From: JBGQAS01 sp964498605
Lineage (GTDB): Bacteria > Chloroflexota > Anaerolineae > Anaerolineales > Anaerolineaceae
Length of the DNA stretch: 64,000 bases
Reading direction: 5' to 3'
Assembly (NCBI GenBank): GCA_964498605.1
Contig: CAZCHK010000001.1
Coordinates: forward strand, 1-64,000
How positions within the stretch are numbered: position 1 is the first letter of the stretch; the number at the start of each line of letters is the position of its first letter. Below are positions 52,163 to 61,258 of this stretch, piece by piece. Under the pieces are notes generated by a model, which had not been told where the DNA came from, ran no database searches, and was given only the letters and a program-made list of their open reading frames with translations. The translations under genes and the position numbers were made by a program.

Positions 52163-52175
52163 CGTATCACGATAC
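52146..52175. promoter_or_regulatory. Two operator-like palindromes at the MalK-type promoter
   Basis: TAGACC-T-GGTCTA (52146-52158) is a perfect 13-bp palindrome between -35 and -10. GTATC-AC-GATAC (52164-52175) covers the expected transcription start. Both look like sites for dimeric repressors; the regulator is not in the window. Confidence 0.5.
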
Positions 52176-52196
52176 AAATACAAAAAGGAGGAAGAT

Positions 52197-53309
52197 ATGG
52201 CCAACGTCAGTTTTGAGCATGTTTGGAAGCGCTTTGGCGATTTTATTGCCCTCAACGACCTGAACATTGAGATAGATGATAAGGAGTTCCTGGTTCTCGT
52301 GGGACCTTCAGGTTGCGGTAAAACTACTGCATTGAGGTGCCTGGCTGGACTGGAAGAGGTGAGTTCGGGCAACGTGAAAATTGGTGGAAAAGTCGTCAAC
52401 GAAATTGCTCCAAAGGATCGTGACATAGCCATGGTGTTTCAGTCTTATGCGCTTTATCCACACATGACTGTATACGACAACCTGGCTTTTGGGCTGAAAC
52501 TGCGAAAATTGCCCAAATCCGAGATCGCCCGGAGGGTTCAGGTTGCTGCGGAGACACTTGGTATTGAACAATTGTTGAAAAGAAAACCTCGTGAACTATC
52601 AGGTGGACAAAGGCAAAGAGTCGCCGTGGGCAGAGCGATTGTCAGAGAACCCAAAGTCTTCCTTTTTGATGAGCCGTTATCCAACTTGGATGCCAAACTG
52701 CGCGTTCAGACACGTGCCGAAATCAGCAAATTACACCATAGGCTTCAAACAACTTTTATATACGTAACCCATGACCAGACTGAAGCGATGACCATGGCAA
52801 CCCGAATCGCGGTCATGAACAAAGGGATCCTGCAGCAGCTGGATACTCCACAGCAATTGTATGATAAACCCAATAACTTGTTTGTTGCGGGATTTATTGG
52901 GTCACCGGCGATGAATTTCTTCCCGGCAAAATTACAGAAATCGGGCAGCAGCCTGGTCATTGATGCAAAATCATTTAATGTCAAGATCCCGGAAGAAAAG
53001 AAAGCCAATTTCATGAAGCTTGTTGGCAAGGAGATCATATTTGGAATTCGACCAGAAGACATCTACAACCCTGAATTCTTACCAACAGGTATCCATGCTT
53101 CAAAAATCTCGACAAAAGTGGATGTCACCGAGTTAATGGGCAACGAGATCTTTCTGTATCTCGTGAGCGGCACGCATAATTTTGTCGCCCGCGTTGATCC
53201 TCGCACAAGGTTCCAGGTTGGCGAAGAGGTTCAAGTAGCATTCAACATGGATAATTTCCACATCTTTGATCCATCTGTTGATAGCGAAAATCCCGCAGCG
53301 GTCCGCTAG
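52197..53309 (+). CDS. Sugar-type ABC transporter ATPase (MalK/UgpC/MsmK family)
   Basis: The 370 residues have Walker A LVGPSGCGKTT, Q-loop VFQSYALYPHMTV, signature LSGGQRQRVAVGRA, Walker B VFLFDEPLSNLD and His in YVTHDQTEAM. A C-terminal TOBE/MalK regulatory domain (about 240-370) includes FGIRPEDIY. It energises CUT1-type sugar uptake. No permease or binding protein gene is adjacent, so it probably serves several remote importers, as MsmK does in Gram-positives. AAGGAGG precedes the ATG. Expression appears repressible by two operator palindromes. Confidence 0.93.
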   Translation: MANVSFEHVWKRFGDFIALNDLNIEIDDKEFLVLVGPSGCGKTTALRCLAGLEEVSSGNVKIGGKVVNEIAPKDRDIAMVFQSYALYPHMTVYDNLAFGLKLRKLPKSEIARRVQVAAETLGIEQLLKRKPRELSGGQRQRVAVGRAIVREPKVFLFDEPLSNLDAKLRVQTRAEISKLHHRLQTTFIYVTHDQTEAMTMATRIAVMNKGILQQLDTPQQLYDKPNNLFVAGFIGSPAMNFFPAKLQKSGSSLVIDAKSFNVKIPEEKKANFMKLVGKEIIFGIRPEDIYNPEFLPTGIHASKISTKVDVTELMGNEIFLYLVSGTHNFVARVDPRTRFQVGEEVQVAFNMDNFHIFDPSVDSENPAAVR

Positions 53310-53326
53310 TTCATGAGACTGTATCG

Positions 53327-53357
53327 ATGCAGCGCAAGAATATATCTTGCGCTGCAT
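53327..53357 (+). terminator. Strong hairpin between the MalK-type gene and gpmA
   Basis: ATGCAGCGCAAGA pairs with TCTTGCGCTGCAT (13 bp, 5-nt loop). Only ATTAG follows, not a T-run, so it may be a partial terminator or an mRNA-stability element rather than a full stop. Confidence 0.5.
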
Positions 53358-53380
53358 TAGTCAACAAGAGGAGAAAATAT

Positions 53381-54127
53381 ATGTACAAAATTGTCTTGCT
53401 TCGTCACGGGGAGAGTGTATGGAATAAGGAGAATCGCTTTACTGGATGGACTGACGTGGAGCTTTCCGAAAAAGGTGTCCGCGAAGCCTTTGACGCCGGC
53501 AGGATGATGAAGGAGGCTGGATTTGAGTTCGATCTGGCGTTTACTTCCTTGCTGAAAAGAGCCATACTGACTTTATGGTTTGCCCTGCAGGAAATGGATC
53601 GAGTCTGGATCCCGATATACAATTCCTGGCGGCTCAATGAGCGGCATTATGGAGCGCTTCAGGGATTAAACAAAGCGGAAACAGCATCCAGATTCGGTGA
53701 CGAACAGGTGCACATTTGGAGGAGAAGTTATGATATTCAACCTCCAGCATTGGCAAAAGATGACAAGAGGTTCCCCGGGCATGATCCAAGGTACGCAGGG
53801 ATGAGTGAAAGTGAGCTGCCTGTGACGGAGTGTCTAAAAGACACTGTCAATCGTTTTCTTCCTTATTGGTTTGATACGATCACCCCGGCGATTCGGTCAG
53901 GCAAAAAGATCCTCATCGCCGCGCATGGCAATAGCCTGCGAGCTTTGGTGAAATACCTGGATACTATTCCCGACGAAGAGATCGCCGAGTTGAATATCCC
54001 GACAGGAATTCCGCTGGTTTACGAGCTGACTGATGAATTGAAACCGATTAATAAATACTATCTGGGAGATCCGGACGCGGTTGCGCGGGCAACGGAGGCT
54101 GTGAAAAACCAGGGAAAATCAAAGTAA
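53381..54127 (+). CDS. gpmA: 2,3-bisphosphoglycerate-dependent phosphoglycerate mutase
   Basis: The enzyme interconverts 3- and 2-phosphoglycerate. At 248 residues it has the normal length. The phospho-His motif is LLRHGESVWNKENRFTGWTDV at the N-terminus; RLNERHYGALQGLNKAETA and the second His in IAAHGNSLRALVKYLD follow. ATG at 53381 has GAGGAG 7 nt upstream. An in-frame ORF start within the upstream hairpin is rejected. Confidence 0.95.
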   Translation: MYKIVLLRHGESVWNKENRFTGWTDVELSEKGVREAFDAGRMMKEAGFEFDLAFTSLLKRAILTLWFALQEMDRVWIPIYNSWRLNERHYGALQGLNKAETASRFGDEQVHIWRRSYDIQPPALAKDDKRFPGHDPRYAGMSESELPVTECLKDTVNRFLPYWFDTITPAIRSGKKILIAAHGNSLRALVKYLDTIPDEEIAELNIPTGIPLVYELTDELKPINKYYLGDPDAVARATEAVKNQGKSK

Positions 54128-54164
54128 AGATTCCCTGTAAACCAGAAGGATTCCCTCCAGGGTT

Positions 54165-54833
54165 TTACGAAACACTCTTTGAGTATTTGCAGCCTAAAAA
54201 ACCAAATAGAATACCCAACAGAGCTGCGCTTATCCCGACTGCGACGAAGTAATTGGCAAAGAATTCCATCGGGAACATGCGGATCAAAGAATCCGAAGTG
54301 AAAAATAACCAGGTTTCCCCGGTAAAAAAGATCTCGTGGAATTTTGTGAAAAGTGCGTCGAAGTTGATTACCACGCTGAAAATGATAGCAATCAGCAAGC
54401 CCACAGCCACCCAACCACCCGTGCTGATGCTCCTCCAAAATTCCTTCTGCCTTTTCCAGCGCCAAAAGGCGAAACGCATTCCCACCAGAAATACTCCAAT
54501 CACTACCCAGGTTATGATCATGATCTGGATCAGGATTTTCACATCAATTAAATGACTGATCTCTCGGTCATTGAAAAAGATATCACCATCATCATGAGTT
54601 GTTCTTTTTAATTCTTCGAGACTGGAGCGGCCTATCAGGAATCCCATCGTCCCTTTGGAGTATTCAATTCTCTGGAATGTGGTCATGCCGTAAGGATCAG
54701 CAGGAAGGTCGAGATAATTGTACTCAAATTCGAGCCAAATCGACGAAAGAAAAACACGGATCGATGTCATAAGAATGAAAAGCGGCAAAGTGATCACAAC
54801 GAGAGCGAGAAGCACCTTCTTGATGATAGTCAT
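54165..54833 (-). CDS. Integral membrane protein, DUF1461 type
   Basis: The 222 residues have four or five membrane helices (VLLALVVITLPLFILMTSIRVF, ILIQIMIITWVVIGVFLVGM, WVAVGLLIAIIFSVVINF, YFVAVGISAALLGILFGFLG) and a loop with FEYNYLDLPADPYGMT and LHD..LFNDREISHLIDVK-like features, as in the TIGR01906/DUF1461 family of unknown function. The conserved FHEIFFTGETWLF stretch is diagnostic. The start overlaps the stop of the polyamine-synthase-like gene (ATGA), so the pair is translationally coupled. Confidence 0.85.
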   Translation of the reverse strand: MTIIKKVLLALVVITLPLFILMTSIRVFLSSIWLEFEYNYLDLPADPYGMTTFQRIEYSKGTMGFLIGRSSLEELKRTTHDDGDIFFNDREISHLIDVKILIQIMIITWVVIGVFLVGMRFAFWRWKRQKEFWRSISTGGWVAVGLLIAIIFSVVINFDALFTKFHEIFFTGETWLFFTSDSLIRMFPMEFFANYFVAVGISAALLGILFGFLGCKYSKSVS

Positions 54834-56389
54834 TTTAGATTTTCGATTTCTTCAGAGAGAATGAACGAAACGACCATTTGATTCGTAAGCCATTCGACAG
54901 GTGCCTTATCGTCAGTAAAAACCAATGAGAAATCGCTGATGGGACCATCCCGCCTGTTATGCAGTGCTGTCACGATCGCGTACTCGACCAAAGGGTTGAG
55001 CCTGTTTTTTTCCTGCATGATTTGTAGATTTGACTGAAGGTTTTCCCAGGAAGCGCTGATCTTTGTGGCGTAGATAATCGAGTTCATCGAATCTGGGACA
55101 TCCATGATGAAAACGCTTGGAAACACGCAGGCGATCGTGTCATAAAGCGCGTTCAATAAATCCCGGTTTGAAGGGCTGCGGCCGACATTGATCACCAGCA
55201 CGCCATCTTCTGTCAGGTGCTGATGAACGATTTCAAAAAATTCCAAGGTGGTCATGTGCGCGGGTATGTAAGGAGGGCGGTACGCGTCAACACTGATGAT
55301 CTGGTATTGGGATTGGGATGACCTGAGTCCAGTTCGGCCGTCCTGCACAAAAATGTGCAAATTAGGATAGGTCATGTCAAAATACATTTGCGCGATCGTG
55401 ATGATTTTGGGATCGATCTCAAAGCCATCAATAGAGATTCCCGGAAAAGCGATGGCTGCTTGTCTGGCGGTCGTTCCTGCAGCAAGTCCCACAATTGCCA
55501 TGCTCTTCACGTTGTCAGGTAAATAAGGGGGATCGTTAAAGAACGGGGCTGCGAGTACCTGCTCCCATGGGCCTCCGGTCAGAATCTGAGTGGGGTGGTA
55601 GACGGAATGATAACCTTGACCTTCATTGAGTCGCAGCAGCGTGAATTCGCCGGATTTTTGAACCTGGATATAGTTATAAGCAGATTCTGTTTCAAAAACC
55701 AATCCGGTGTTTTGTTTATCCGCTCCTTTCAGTCCAAAAATCATTAATAGAATGATTGCCAAAGGCATCCAGATGAAGAAAAGTGCCCTTTTATAACCCT
55801 CGTGCATCCACAACCCGATCAATGCTGTGATAATGAGTAGAAGCGAAAAAGTCAAGAATGTGCGATATGTACCGATTAAAGGTATCGATATCAAGGTGGG
55901 GAGAAATGTGCCTAAAAAAGAGCCCAGTGTTGAAATGGCATATACCTTGCCAGAGATTTTGCCCGCTTTTTCTGGTTCTGTGATGGCCAAACGGATGGCA
56001 AAAGGAGAAGCTGTGCCCATTAGTGTTACAGGAACACTCAGGAGTATGAGTACTCCAAAAAAAGACCCTACCAGTGGACCAATTAAAAGATTTTCAAATG
56101 ATTTGCTGGCAAACTGCAGAATTGGACGAGAAACCAGGGGGACTATACCGATTAAAAATCCTGCCCAGAGTAATATTAAAAAAAAAGTTTTAGGGTGCGG
56201 AGATTTATCTGCCCAGCGACCGCCAATGAAGTACCCCGCAGTCAGGAAAATGAGGATCAAACCAATAATGCTTGCCCACACCAGGTTACTTGTGCCAAAA
56301 TAGTTGCCAAGTAAGCGGGAGGTGGAAAATTCCACAGCTAAAGTAGTCAAGCCAGAAATAAATACTGCGAAGTATAAAAACTTTTTCAT
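54830..56389 (-). CDS. Membrane protein with spermidine-synthase-like domain
   Basis: The 519 residues combine an N-terminal half with about seven membrane helices (LTTLAVEFSTSRLLGNYFGTSNLVWASIIGL) and a C-terminal Rossmann domain like spermidine synthase (MAIVGLAAGTTARQAAIAFPGISIDGFEIDPKII, VQDGRTGLRSSQSQYQIISVDAY). The fused layout is common in bacteria. The aminopropyl-acceptor residues are poorly conserved, so polyamine synthesis is uncertain and it may be a different SAM-dependent transferase. ATG at 56389 is preferred over the upstream frame: CTGACA, 17 nt, TATAAT, then 6 nt to ATG, with no SD (leaderless type). Confidence 0.85.
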   Translation of the reverse strand: MKKFLYFAVFISGLTTLAVEFSTSRLLGNYFGTSNLVWASIIGLILIFLTAGYFIGGRWADKSPHPKTFFLILLWAGFLIGIVPLVSRPILQFASKSFENLLIGPLVGSFFGVLILLSVPVTLMGTASPFAIRLAITEPEKAGKISGKVYAISTLGSFLGTFLPTLISIPLIGTYRTFLTFSLLLIITALIGLWMHEGYKRALFFIWMPLAIILLMIFGLKGADKQNTGLVFETESAYNYIQVQKSGEFTLLRLNEGQGYHSVYHPTQILTGGPWEQVLAAPFFNDPPYLPDNVKSMAIVGLAAGTTARQAAIAFPGISIDGFEIDPKIITIAQMYFDMTYPNLHIFVQDGRTGLRSSQSQYQIISVDAYRPPYIPAHMTTLEFFEIVHQHLTEDGVLVINVGRSPSNRDLLNALYDTIACVFPSVFIMDVPDSMNSIIYATKISASWENLQSNLQIMQEKNRLNPLVEYAIVTALHNRRDGPISDFSLVFTDDKAPVEWLTNQMVVSFILSEEIENLK

Positions 56390-56395
56390 AGAGTG

Positions 56396-56424
56396 ATTAT
56401 ACCAATCACGCTCAGGTATGTCAG
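56396..56424 (-). promoter_or_regulatory. Promoter of the spermidine-synthase-like gene, leaderless arrangement
   Basis: Minus strand CTGACA (56424-56419), 17-nt spacer, TATAAT (56401-56396), 6 nt to the ATG at 56389. Confidence 0.7.
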
Positions 56425-56457
56425 AAAGGTATAATAAATCCACCATTTGGAGGATAA

Positions 56458-58098
56458 ATGAAAGTACTCACAGTAGATCAAATGCGTGATGTGGAACAGA
56501 AAGCAATCGCTGCAGGCTCCAGCGCAGAACAGTTGATGCAAATTGCCGGGGTAAATCTGGCAAAAGTAGTTTTATCCAAAAAGACACATCCTTCAAAAAG
56601 CGTGATTGGTTTGGTAGGGACAGGGAAGAACGGTGGTGATACATTGATCGCTTTGGCGGTTTTGGCAAAGGCGGGGTGGGATGTTCACGCCTGCATGATA
56701 AAAAGCAGACATGCCCAGGATGAAGCATATCGATGGTTTGAACAGGTTGGTGGAACAGCATTCGTTGTTTCCACGGATGAAGGATTCTGCAAACTAGGAA
56801 TTCTCATGAGTCATTGTGCTGTTCTCCTAGATGGACTGTTGGGCACAGGAGTCAAACTACCTTTACGCAAGGAGATTGATAATCTCCTTCGATTCATCAA
56901 GACTCAGCCAAGGATCCCGTATGTATATGCCGTTGATTGCCCGTCTGGAGTGGATTGCACAACCGGGGAACTGGCAGAGTCAGTTTTAATGGCAGATGAA
57001 ACGGTTTCAATGGGAGCGATCAAGATTGGACTGCTTTCATTCCCCGCGTTTTCCTATGTTGGCGAACTTTCGCAAGTGGATTTGGGTATCTCCGATGAAT
57101 TCTATCCCGATAACAATGAAAAATGCTTTGTAGTCGGGAGAGAGGATGTGTTCAAAATACTCCCCGTTCGACCAAAGGATGCACATAAAGGCAGCTTTGG
57201 GAAATGTTTGATCATAGGCGGCAGTGTCATGTTCCCCGGCGCACCGATGCTATCAGCAAAAGCCGCATACAAAGTCGGAGCGGGTCTTGTGCAGGTAGCA
57301 TCTCCCGTTGTAGTTCAGCAGATGATGGCTGTGGCATGTCCTGAGGCGACCTGGTTTGTTTTACCATCCAAAGATGGCTTGGTTGATCACAACGCGAGTG
57401 AAATCGTTCGGAAACAGCTTTACTGCGGAACAACTGCTGCACTTGGCATGGGATTGGGACATGAAGAGGGAGCTGTAAGATTTATTGATCAATTATTTCC
57501 AATATTAAAGCAGCAAAAAAGGGAACGTGCCATCGGATTCATCACTGATAGTGAACCCAATGAAGAGCAGCAAAAAATCATCCCCCCGAAATTGATTATT
57601 GATGCGGATGGTCTGCGATGTTTAAACAGAATTGAAAATTGGCATGTCAAATTACCACCACAGACGATCCTCACTCCGCATGTGGGAGAGATGAGTCTAT
57701 TAACTGGGTTGAGCGTAGAAGAAATCCAGGGGAACCGGTGGATGATCGCTGAAAAATATGCCAAACAGTGGGGAGTGATCGTTGTGTTAAAAGGAGCTGT
57801 CACGGTTATCGCTGATCCTGAGGGCAATCTGGCAATTATTCCAATTGCCACACCAGCATTATCGAAAGCTGGCAGCGGTGATGTGCTCGCGGGAATCATT
57901 TGTGGATTAAGAGCACAAGGAATGCATGCTTTTCAGTCTGCCTGGTGCGGAGCATGGATTCATGGAAAAGCAGGTCTGCTGTTGGAGAAGCAATTAAACA
58001 GCACGCATTCTATCATGGCAACAGAAATTATTGACGCTTTGAGCAGAGTAATATCAGATCTCTCGCCCAACAGGAACAATTACCAGCCTGTCAGGTAA
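56458..58098 (+). CDS. nnr: Bifunctional NAD(P)H-hydrate epimerase/dehydratase
   Basis: The enzyme repairs hydrated NAD(P)H. The 546 residues join an N-terminal YjeF/NnrE epimerase (MKVLTVDQMRDVEQKAIAAG; GTGKNGGDTL; VDCPSGVDCTTGE) to a C-terminal NnrD dehydratase of the ribokinase-like fold (LIIGGSVMFPGAPMLSAKAAYKVGAGLV; TPHVGEMSLLTG; SKAGSGDVLAGIICG with the catalytic Asp). TTGGAGG lies 5 nt before ATG. It is divergent from the spermidine-synthase-like gene, and its 3' end overlaps the HNH gene by 19 nt. Confidence 0.94.
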   Translation: MKVLTVDQMRDVEQKAIAAGSSAEQLMQIAGVNLAKVVLSKKTHPSKSVIGLVGTGKNGGDTLIALAVLAKAGWDVHACMIKSRHAQDEAYRWFEQVGGTAFVVSTDEGFCKLGILMSHCAVLLDGLLGTGVKLPLRKEIDNLLRFIKTQPRIPYVYAVDCPSGVDCTTGELAESVLMADETVSMGAIKIGLLSFPAFSYVGELSQVDLGISDEFYPDNNEKCFVVGREDVFKILPVRPKDAHKGSFGKCLIIGGSVMFPGAPMLSAKAAYKVGAGLVQVASPVVVQQMMAVACPEATWFVLPSKDGLVDHNASEIVRKQLYCGTTAALGMGLGHEEGAVRFIDQLFPILKQQKRERAIGFITDSEPNEEQQKIIPPKLIIDADGLRCLNRIENWHVKLPPQTILTPHVGEMSLLTGLSVEEIQGNRWMIAEKYAKQWGVIVVLKGAVTVIADPEGNLAIIPIATPALSKAGSGDVLAGIICGLRAQGMHAFQSAWCGAWIHGKAGLLLEKQLNSTHSIMATEIIDALSRVISDLSPNRNNYQPVR

Positions 58099-58580
58099 GG
58101 TTCCCAGTCTGAATTATCCGGGACGTACCTGCCAAAAATATACCTTGCTGATAGGGGGGGGGCATTTGGTGCTCTTAAAAGGTGCATGTGCGCTTCCGAC
58201 AAGGTCAGGCTCCCTTTGCGGTGATTGCATGCAGGGCAGGCTGCAACGACATTATTCCATGCATGCGTTCCACCCCGGATGTGCGGGATGACATGATCAA
58301 TGGTCAACTCCAGCGAGCGTTTACCGCAGTACTGGCAGGTATAATTATCACGTCTCAGGATTTCTTTTCTGGAAAGTGAAATTTGCGGACGTGGTCTTTG
58401 GATCATGTGCTGCAGCCGTATTATGGAAGGATAAGGGAACGATCGATTTGCCGAATGAATTTCGCCTCGCCCATCCATGATCATTGTTGCTTTCTCAAGC
58501 AGTATTAAACCTACTGCCCGTCGGATCGTGCAGACGTTGATCGGTTGAAAATTTGCGTTCAACACAAGTACGTCTTTCAT
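58080..58580 (-). CDS. HNH endonuclease family protein
   Basis: The 166-residue protein starts MKDVLVLNANFQPINVCTIRRAVGLILLEKA, typical of a common bacterial HNH family of unknown role. It carries the zinc/HNH core RDNYTCQYCGKRSLELTIDHVIPHIRGG...NVVAACPACNHRKGSLT. The catalytic His is in IDHVIP and the zinc Cys pairs are intact. A nine-C tract (58162-58154 on the minus strand) near the C-terminus stays in frame. A TATAAT 16 nt before the ATG and no SD suggest a very short leader. It converges with nnr, overlapping it by 19 nt. Confidence 0.88.
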   Translation of the reverse strand: MKDVLVLNANFQPINVCTIRRAVGLILLEKATMIMDGRGEIHSANRSFPYPSIIRLQHMIQRPRPQISLSRKEILRRDNYTCQYCGKRSLELTIDHVIPHIRGGTHAWNNVVAACPACNHRKGSLTLSEAHMHLLRAPNAPPLSARYIFGRYVPDNSDWEPYLTGW

Positions 58581-58639
58581 AGTAAAACTTTGACCGATTA
58601 TAGCATTTTCTTGAGGGGAGAGGAGATCCTCAGAAAACC

Positions 58640-61258
58640 TTATTTTTCGAAAAGGGAGGTCAGTAATGTACTTCCGATATATTTGGCAACAGAAGGATTA
58701 TCTTCTTCCAGCGCAACGACGATGACGTAGGACACAGAATTTGTTGTTGGAATTGTTCCACTTATGTACCACGTGATCATACCCTGCTTGATCGTTTCAA
58801 CCGTGGTCACAGATTCCCAGTATAAGCCCGATCCGTTATCCAGATATTGTACATAGTTGTCTGCGTTGTTATAAAAAACGCTTGAAGAATCTTCATGCGA
58901 GAATGCTAACCAACTCTGTTGAGGTGTGTTCCTCGCCAGAACCAGTTTAGGCATATTTAACTGTTTGAAATTGTTGAGAGCACCTGCTGCTCGAGCAACT
59001 TGAAGTGGAGAAGCGGTCAGTTGTTGCTCACCGAAAAAAACTGATGATTTTGCGATTTGTTCCATGTATGTATATGGGATCGAGGTAGGGAGTGGGAAGG
59101 GAGGTTGTTCTAACAAGCCGAAGACGGAAAGCATCTGATTGATTCTTTCACTCGAAAGTTTCTCGATTAGCGAAATTACCGCTGAAGGACAACCACACAT
59201 TACTTCCCCATAAATATTCGATATCTCTTGGGGAGAGCATGCGCAGTCCCCATAATTCAACTTGTTCAAGGTGATGTCAGATTGAGTGATTTCTAGTAAT
59301 TGGTCTTCGTTGAACTGAGATAACAAGAACAGCCCCAGCGCGTTGCCGGCAGCATATTGCGATTGTGTAGCGCGATTTATGAAGGGGGAAGTTTCGTCAG
59401 CCATCCAATCTGACCACTTCTCAGATATCAAATTAGGATCGATCCAGGGATACGAGGATAAAGTGATCAATTCGCCAGTCTGCGAGTTCATCATGACAAT
59501 TGCCCCGGTATGACCTTCCAGCAGCGAATCGGAGGTGATCTGGATTTCGAGATCGATGGACAACCTGATGTCCAGCCCGGCTGGAGGTTGGCCATAAACG
59601 AGGTGATTCCACCACACCACGGATGACGGGTTTCCTTCTAGGCCTCGCAGGTAGTTATCCAGGGATGCTTCAAGCCCAGCCTCTCCATAGACCGGGTCGT
59701 CATATCCGGTAAGCGAACTCATGGACGGATATAGATACTTACGGACAAGAGAACCGGTGGATCCTTCGGTTATCACAATGGGTTTGTTCTCATGATCCAC
59801 GATGCTTCCCCTTCTTGAGTACCGTTCAGCAATAGACAGGCGCGGATTGTCCAGTCTCGTTTGCAGATCACCTGATCGAATGACACTCCACCATCCGGCG
59901 GAAAGGGCGAGTCCTAATAGACCCAGGAGCAATGCACTGCCGATAAATTGGAATGCTCTGGGACGCTCCATGAGAATCGGCTCGTCTGCTTTCTCATTAC
60001 TGATGATCAATAATAACAGAATCGCTATGAACGAGGTCAGCAATGATGATCCACCGTAGGACATAAATGGCAAGGTGACACCAGTAAGGGGGAGCAGACG
60101 CATATTGCCGCCCATGATAAGGATACTCTGCCCGACTAGCAAAACAGTGATACCGGCTGACAGGAAGCGCTGGTAGAGGTTCCTCGCGTGTATGGAGGTT
60201 CTGAATCCGCGCACTACCAGAAGAGCCAAGACGCAGACTAAAAGGATGATTCCTGTCAATCCAAATTCCTCACCAATGGTAGCGGCTATAAAATCAGAAT
60301 GGGGTATTGGTACAAGTCCCGGGCTGCCCATTCCTATTCCTCGTCCGATAAATCCTCCGGCGGCAAATGCGAGCATGGCCTGGATGATCTGGTAAGAACT
60401 TCCCGTGGGGTCGACCCACGGATTCAGCCAGGCGTCCACCCTAAGGTGAATTACCCGAAACAAGTAATACCCGGCAATTGATGCGATGAGCAGAAAAATA
60501 ACACCCACGAGGACGATACGCCTCCTGGAAGAAGCCAGAAAGATAATCGCTAAATATATCACGATGAAAATAGACGCTGTACCAAGGTCGCGTTGGGCAA
60601 GGAGAACAGTCAACGCTGCCATGAACATGATCGTACTCGGAAGAATTAATCTGATGATGCTGACCGTAACAGGAAGGTGGTCAGCCAGATATGCAGATAA
60701 AAAAATTAGGATTAGCAACTTGATTGGTTCTGATGGCTGTAGATAAATCCCGCTAATACCAATCCATAAACGGGGACCTTCACCACCCGGGTAGACACCA
60801 ATCACAAAAGTTAAGAGCATCAGTACAATCCCGGTTGTGAGCCAGATGTACTTGAACCGCCGTAGCAAATGTAACAAATTTGGCAGTTTTAAGAAAAATA
60901 CCAAAATAGCTGTACAGATCAACAGCCATATGGTTTGCCTGAGGCCAAAATTGCTGGTTAATCTCCAGATGACCAGTAATCCCCAGCCTGTCAATAGGCC
61001 AACAATGGGAATGATATAAGGATCGTGCTCCGGCAACGAATGGTTAGCCAGGCGAATTAACATGAAGAAACAAATGAACCAAATTACAAAACCTATCCAG
61101 TGCCCCCATCGATAGGTTACCTGCCATGAATGTAGCCGGGCAGCGGTTGAAAGTGTCAACCCAATGGATACTGTGATGAGAAAAAGAGCTGAAAGAAAGA
61201 ACAATCTTTCCTGCAGGATCTCAGATGAGTTACGCGGTTTTTCAAAAATGTGTCTCAC
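58640..61258 (-). CDS. SEDS glycosyltransferase (FtsW/RodA) fused to a degenerate penicillin-binding domain
   Basis: The 872-residue envelope protein. Residues about 20-460 are a SEDS-family peptidoglycan polymerase with ten or more helices and the key loop GLVPIPHSDFIAATIGEEFGLTG carrying the catalytic Asp (about 320). Residues about 470-872 resemble a class B PBP (SRRGSIVDHENKPI; RLSIDLEIQITSDSLLEGHTGAIVMMNSQTGELI; PFINRATQSQY). Where PBPs have PGSTFK the sequence is AAGNALG (about 636-641), so the nucleophile Ser and Lys are gone. No SxN is evident, and the KTGT motif is replaced by WYISGT. The transpeptidase is therefore dead. GTG at 61258 overlaps the mtnP stop by 4 nt. It is the last gene of an FHA operon. 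Confidence 0.88.
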   Translation of the reverse strand: MRHIFEKPRNSSEILQERLFFLSALFLITVSIGLTLSTAARLHSWQVTYRWGHWIGFVIWFICFFMLIRLANHSLPEHDPYIIPIVGLLTGWGLLVIWRLTSNFGLRQTIWLLICTAILVFFLKLPNLLHLLRRFKYIWLTTGIVLMLLTFVIGVYPGGEGPRLWIGISGIYLQPSEPIKLLILIFLSAYLADHLPVTVSIIRLILPSTIMFMAALTVLLAQRDLGTASIFIVIYLAIIFLASSRRRIVLVGVIFLLIASIAGYYLFRVIHLRVDAWLNPWVDPTGSSYQIIQAMLAFAAGGFIGRGIGMGSPGLVPIPHSDFIAATIGEEFGLTGIILLVCVLALLVVRGFRTSIHARNLYQRFLSAGITVLLVGQSILIMGGNMRLLPLTGVTLPFMSYGGSSLLTSFIAILLLLIISNEKADEPILMERPRAFQFIGSALLLGLLGLALSAGWWSVIRSGDLQTRLDNPRLSIAERYSRRGSIVDHENKPIVITEGSTGSLVRKYLYPSMSSLTGYDDPVYGEAGLEASLDNYLRGLEGNPSSVVWWNHLVYGQPPAGLDIRLSIDLEIQITSDSLLEGHTGAIVMMNSQTGELITLSSYPWIDPNLISEKWSDWMADETSPFINRATQSQYAAGNALGLFLLSQFNEDQLLEITQSDITLNKLNYGDCACSPQEISNIYGEVMCGCPSAVISLIEKLSSERINQMLSVFGLLEQPPFPLPTSIPYTYMEQIAKSSVFFGEQQLTASPLQVARAAGALNNFKQLNMPKLVLARNTPQQSWLAFSHEDSSSVFYNNADNYVQYLDNGSGLYWESVTTVETIKQGMITWYISGTIPTTNSVSYVIVVALEEDNPSVAKYIGSTLLTSLFEK

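Noticed and set aside
58154..58162. Nine-G tract in the HNH gene as a phase-variation switch (also eight G at 25911-25918 and 44203-44210)
   Set aside because: All tracts keep frame, lie in housekeeping genes (recJ, pyrD) or near the HNH C-terminus, and there is no repeat-associated switching context.
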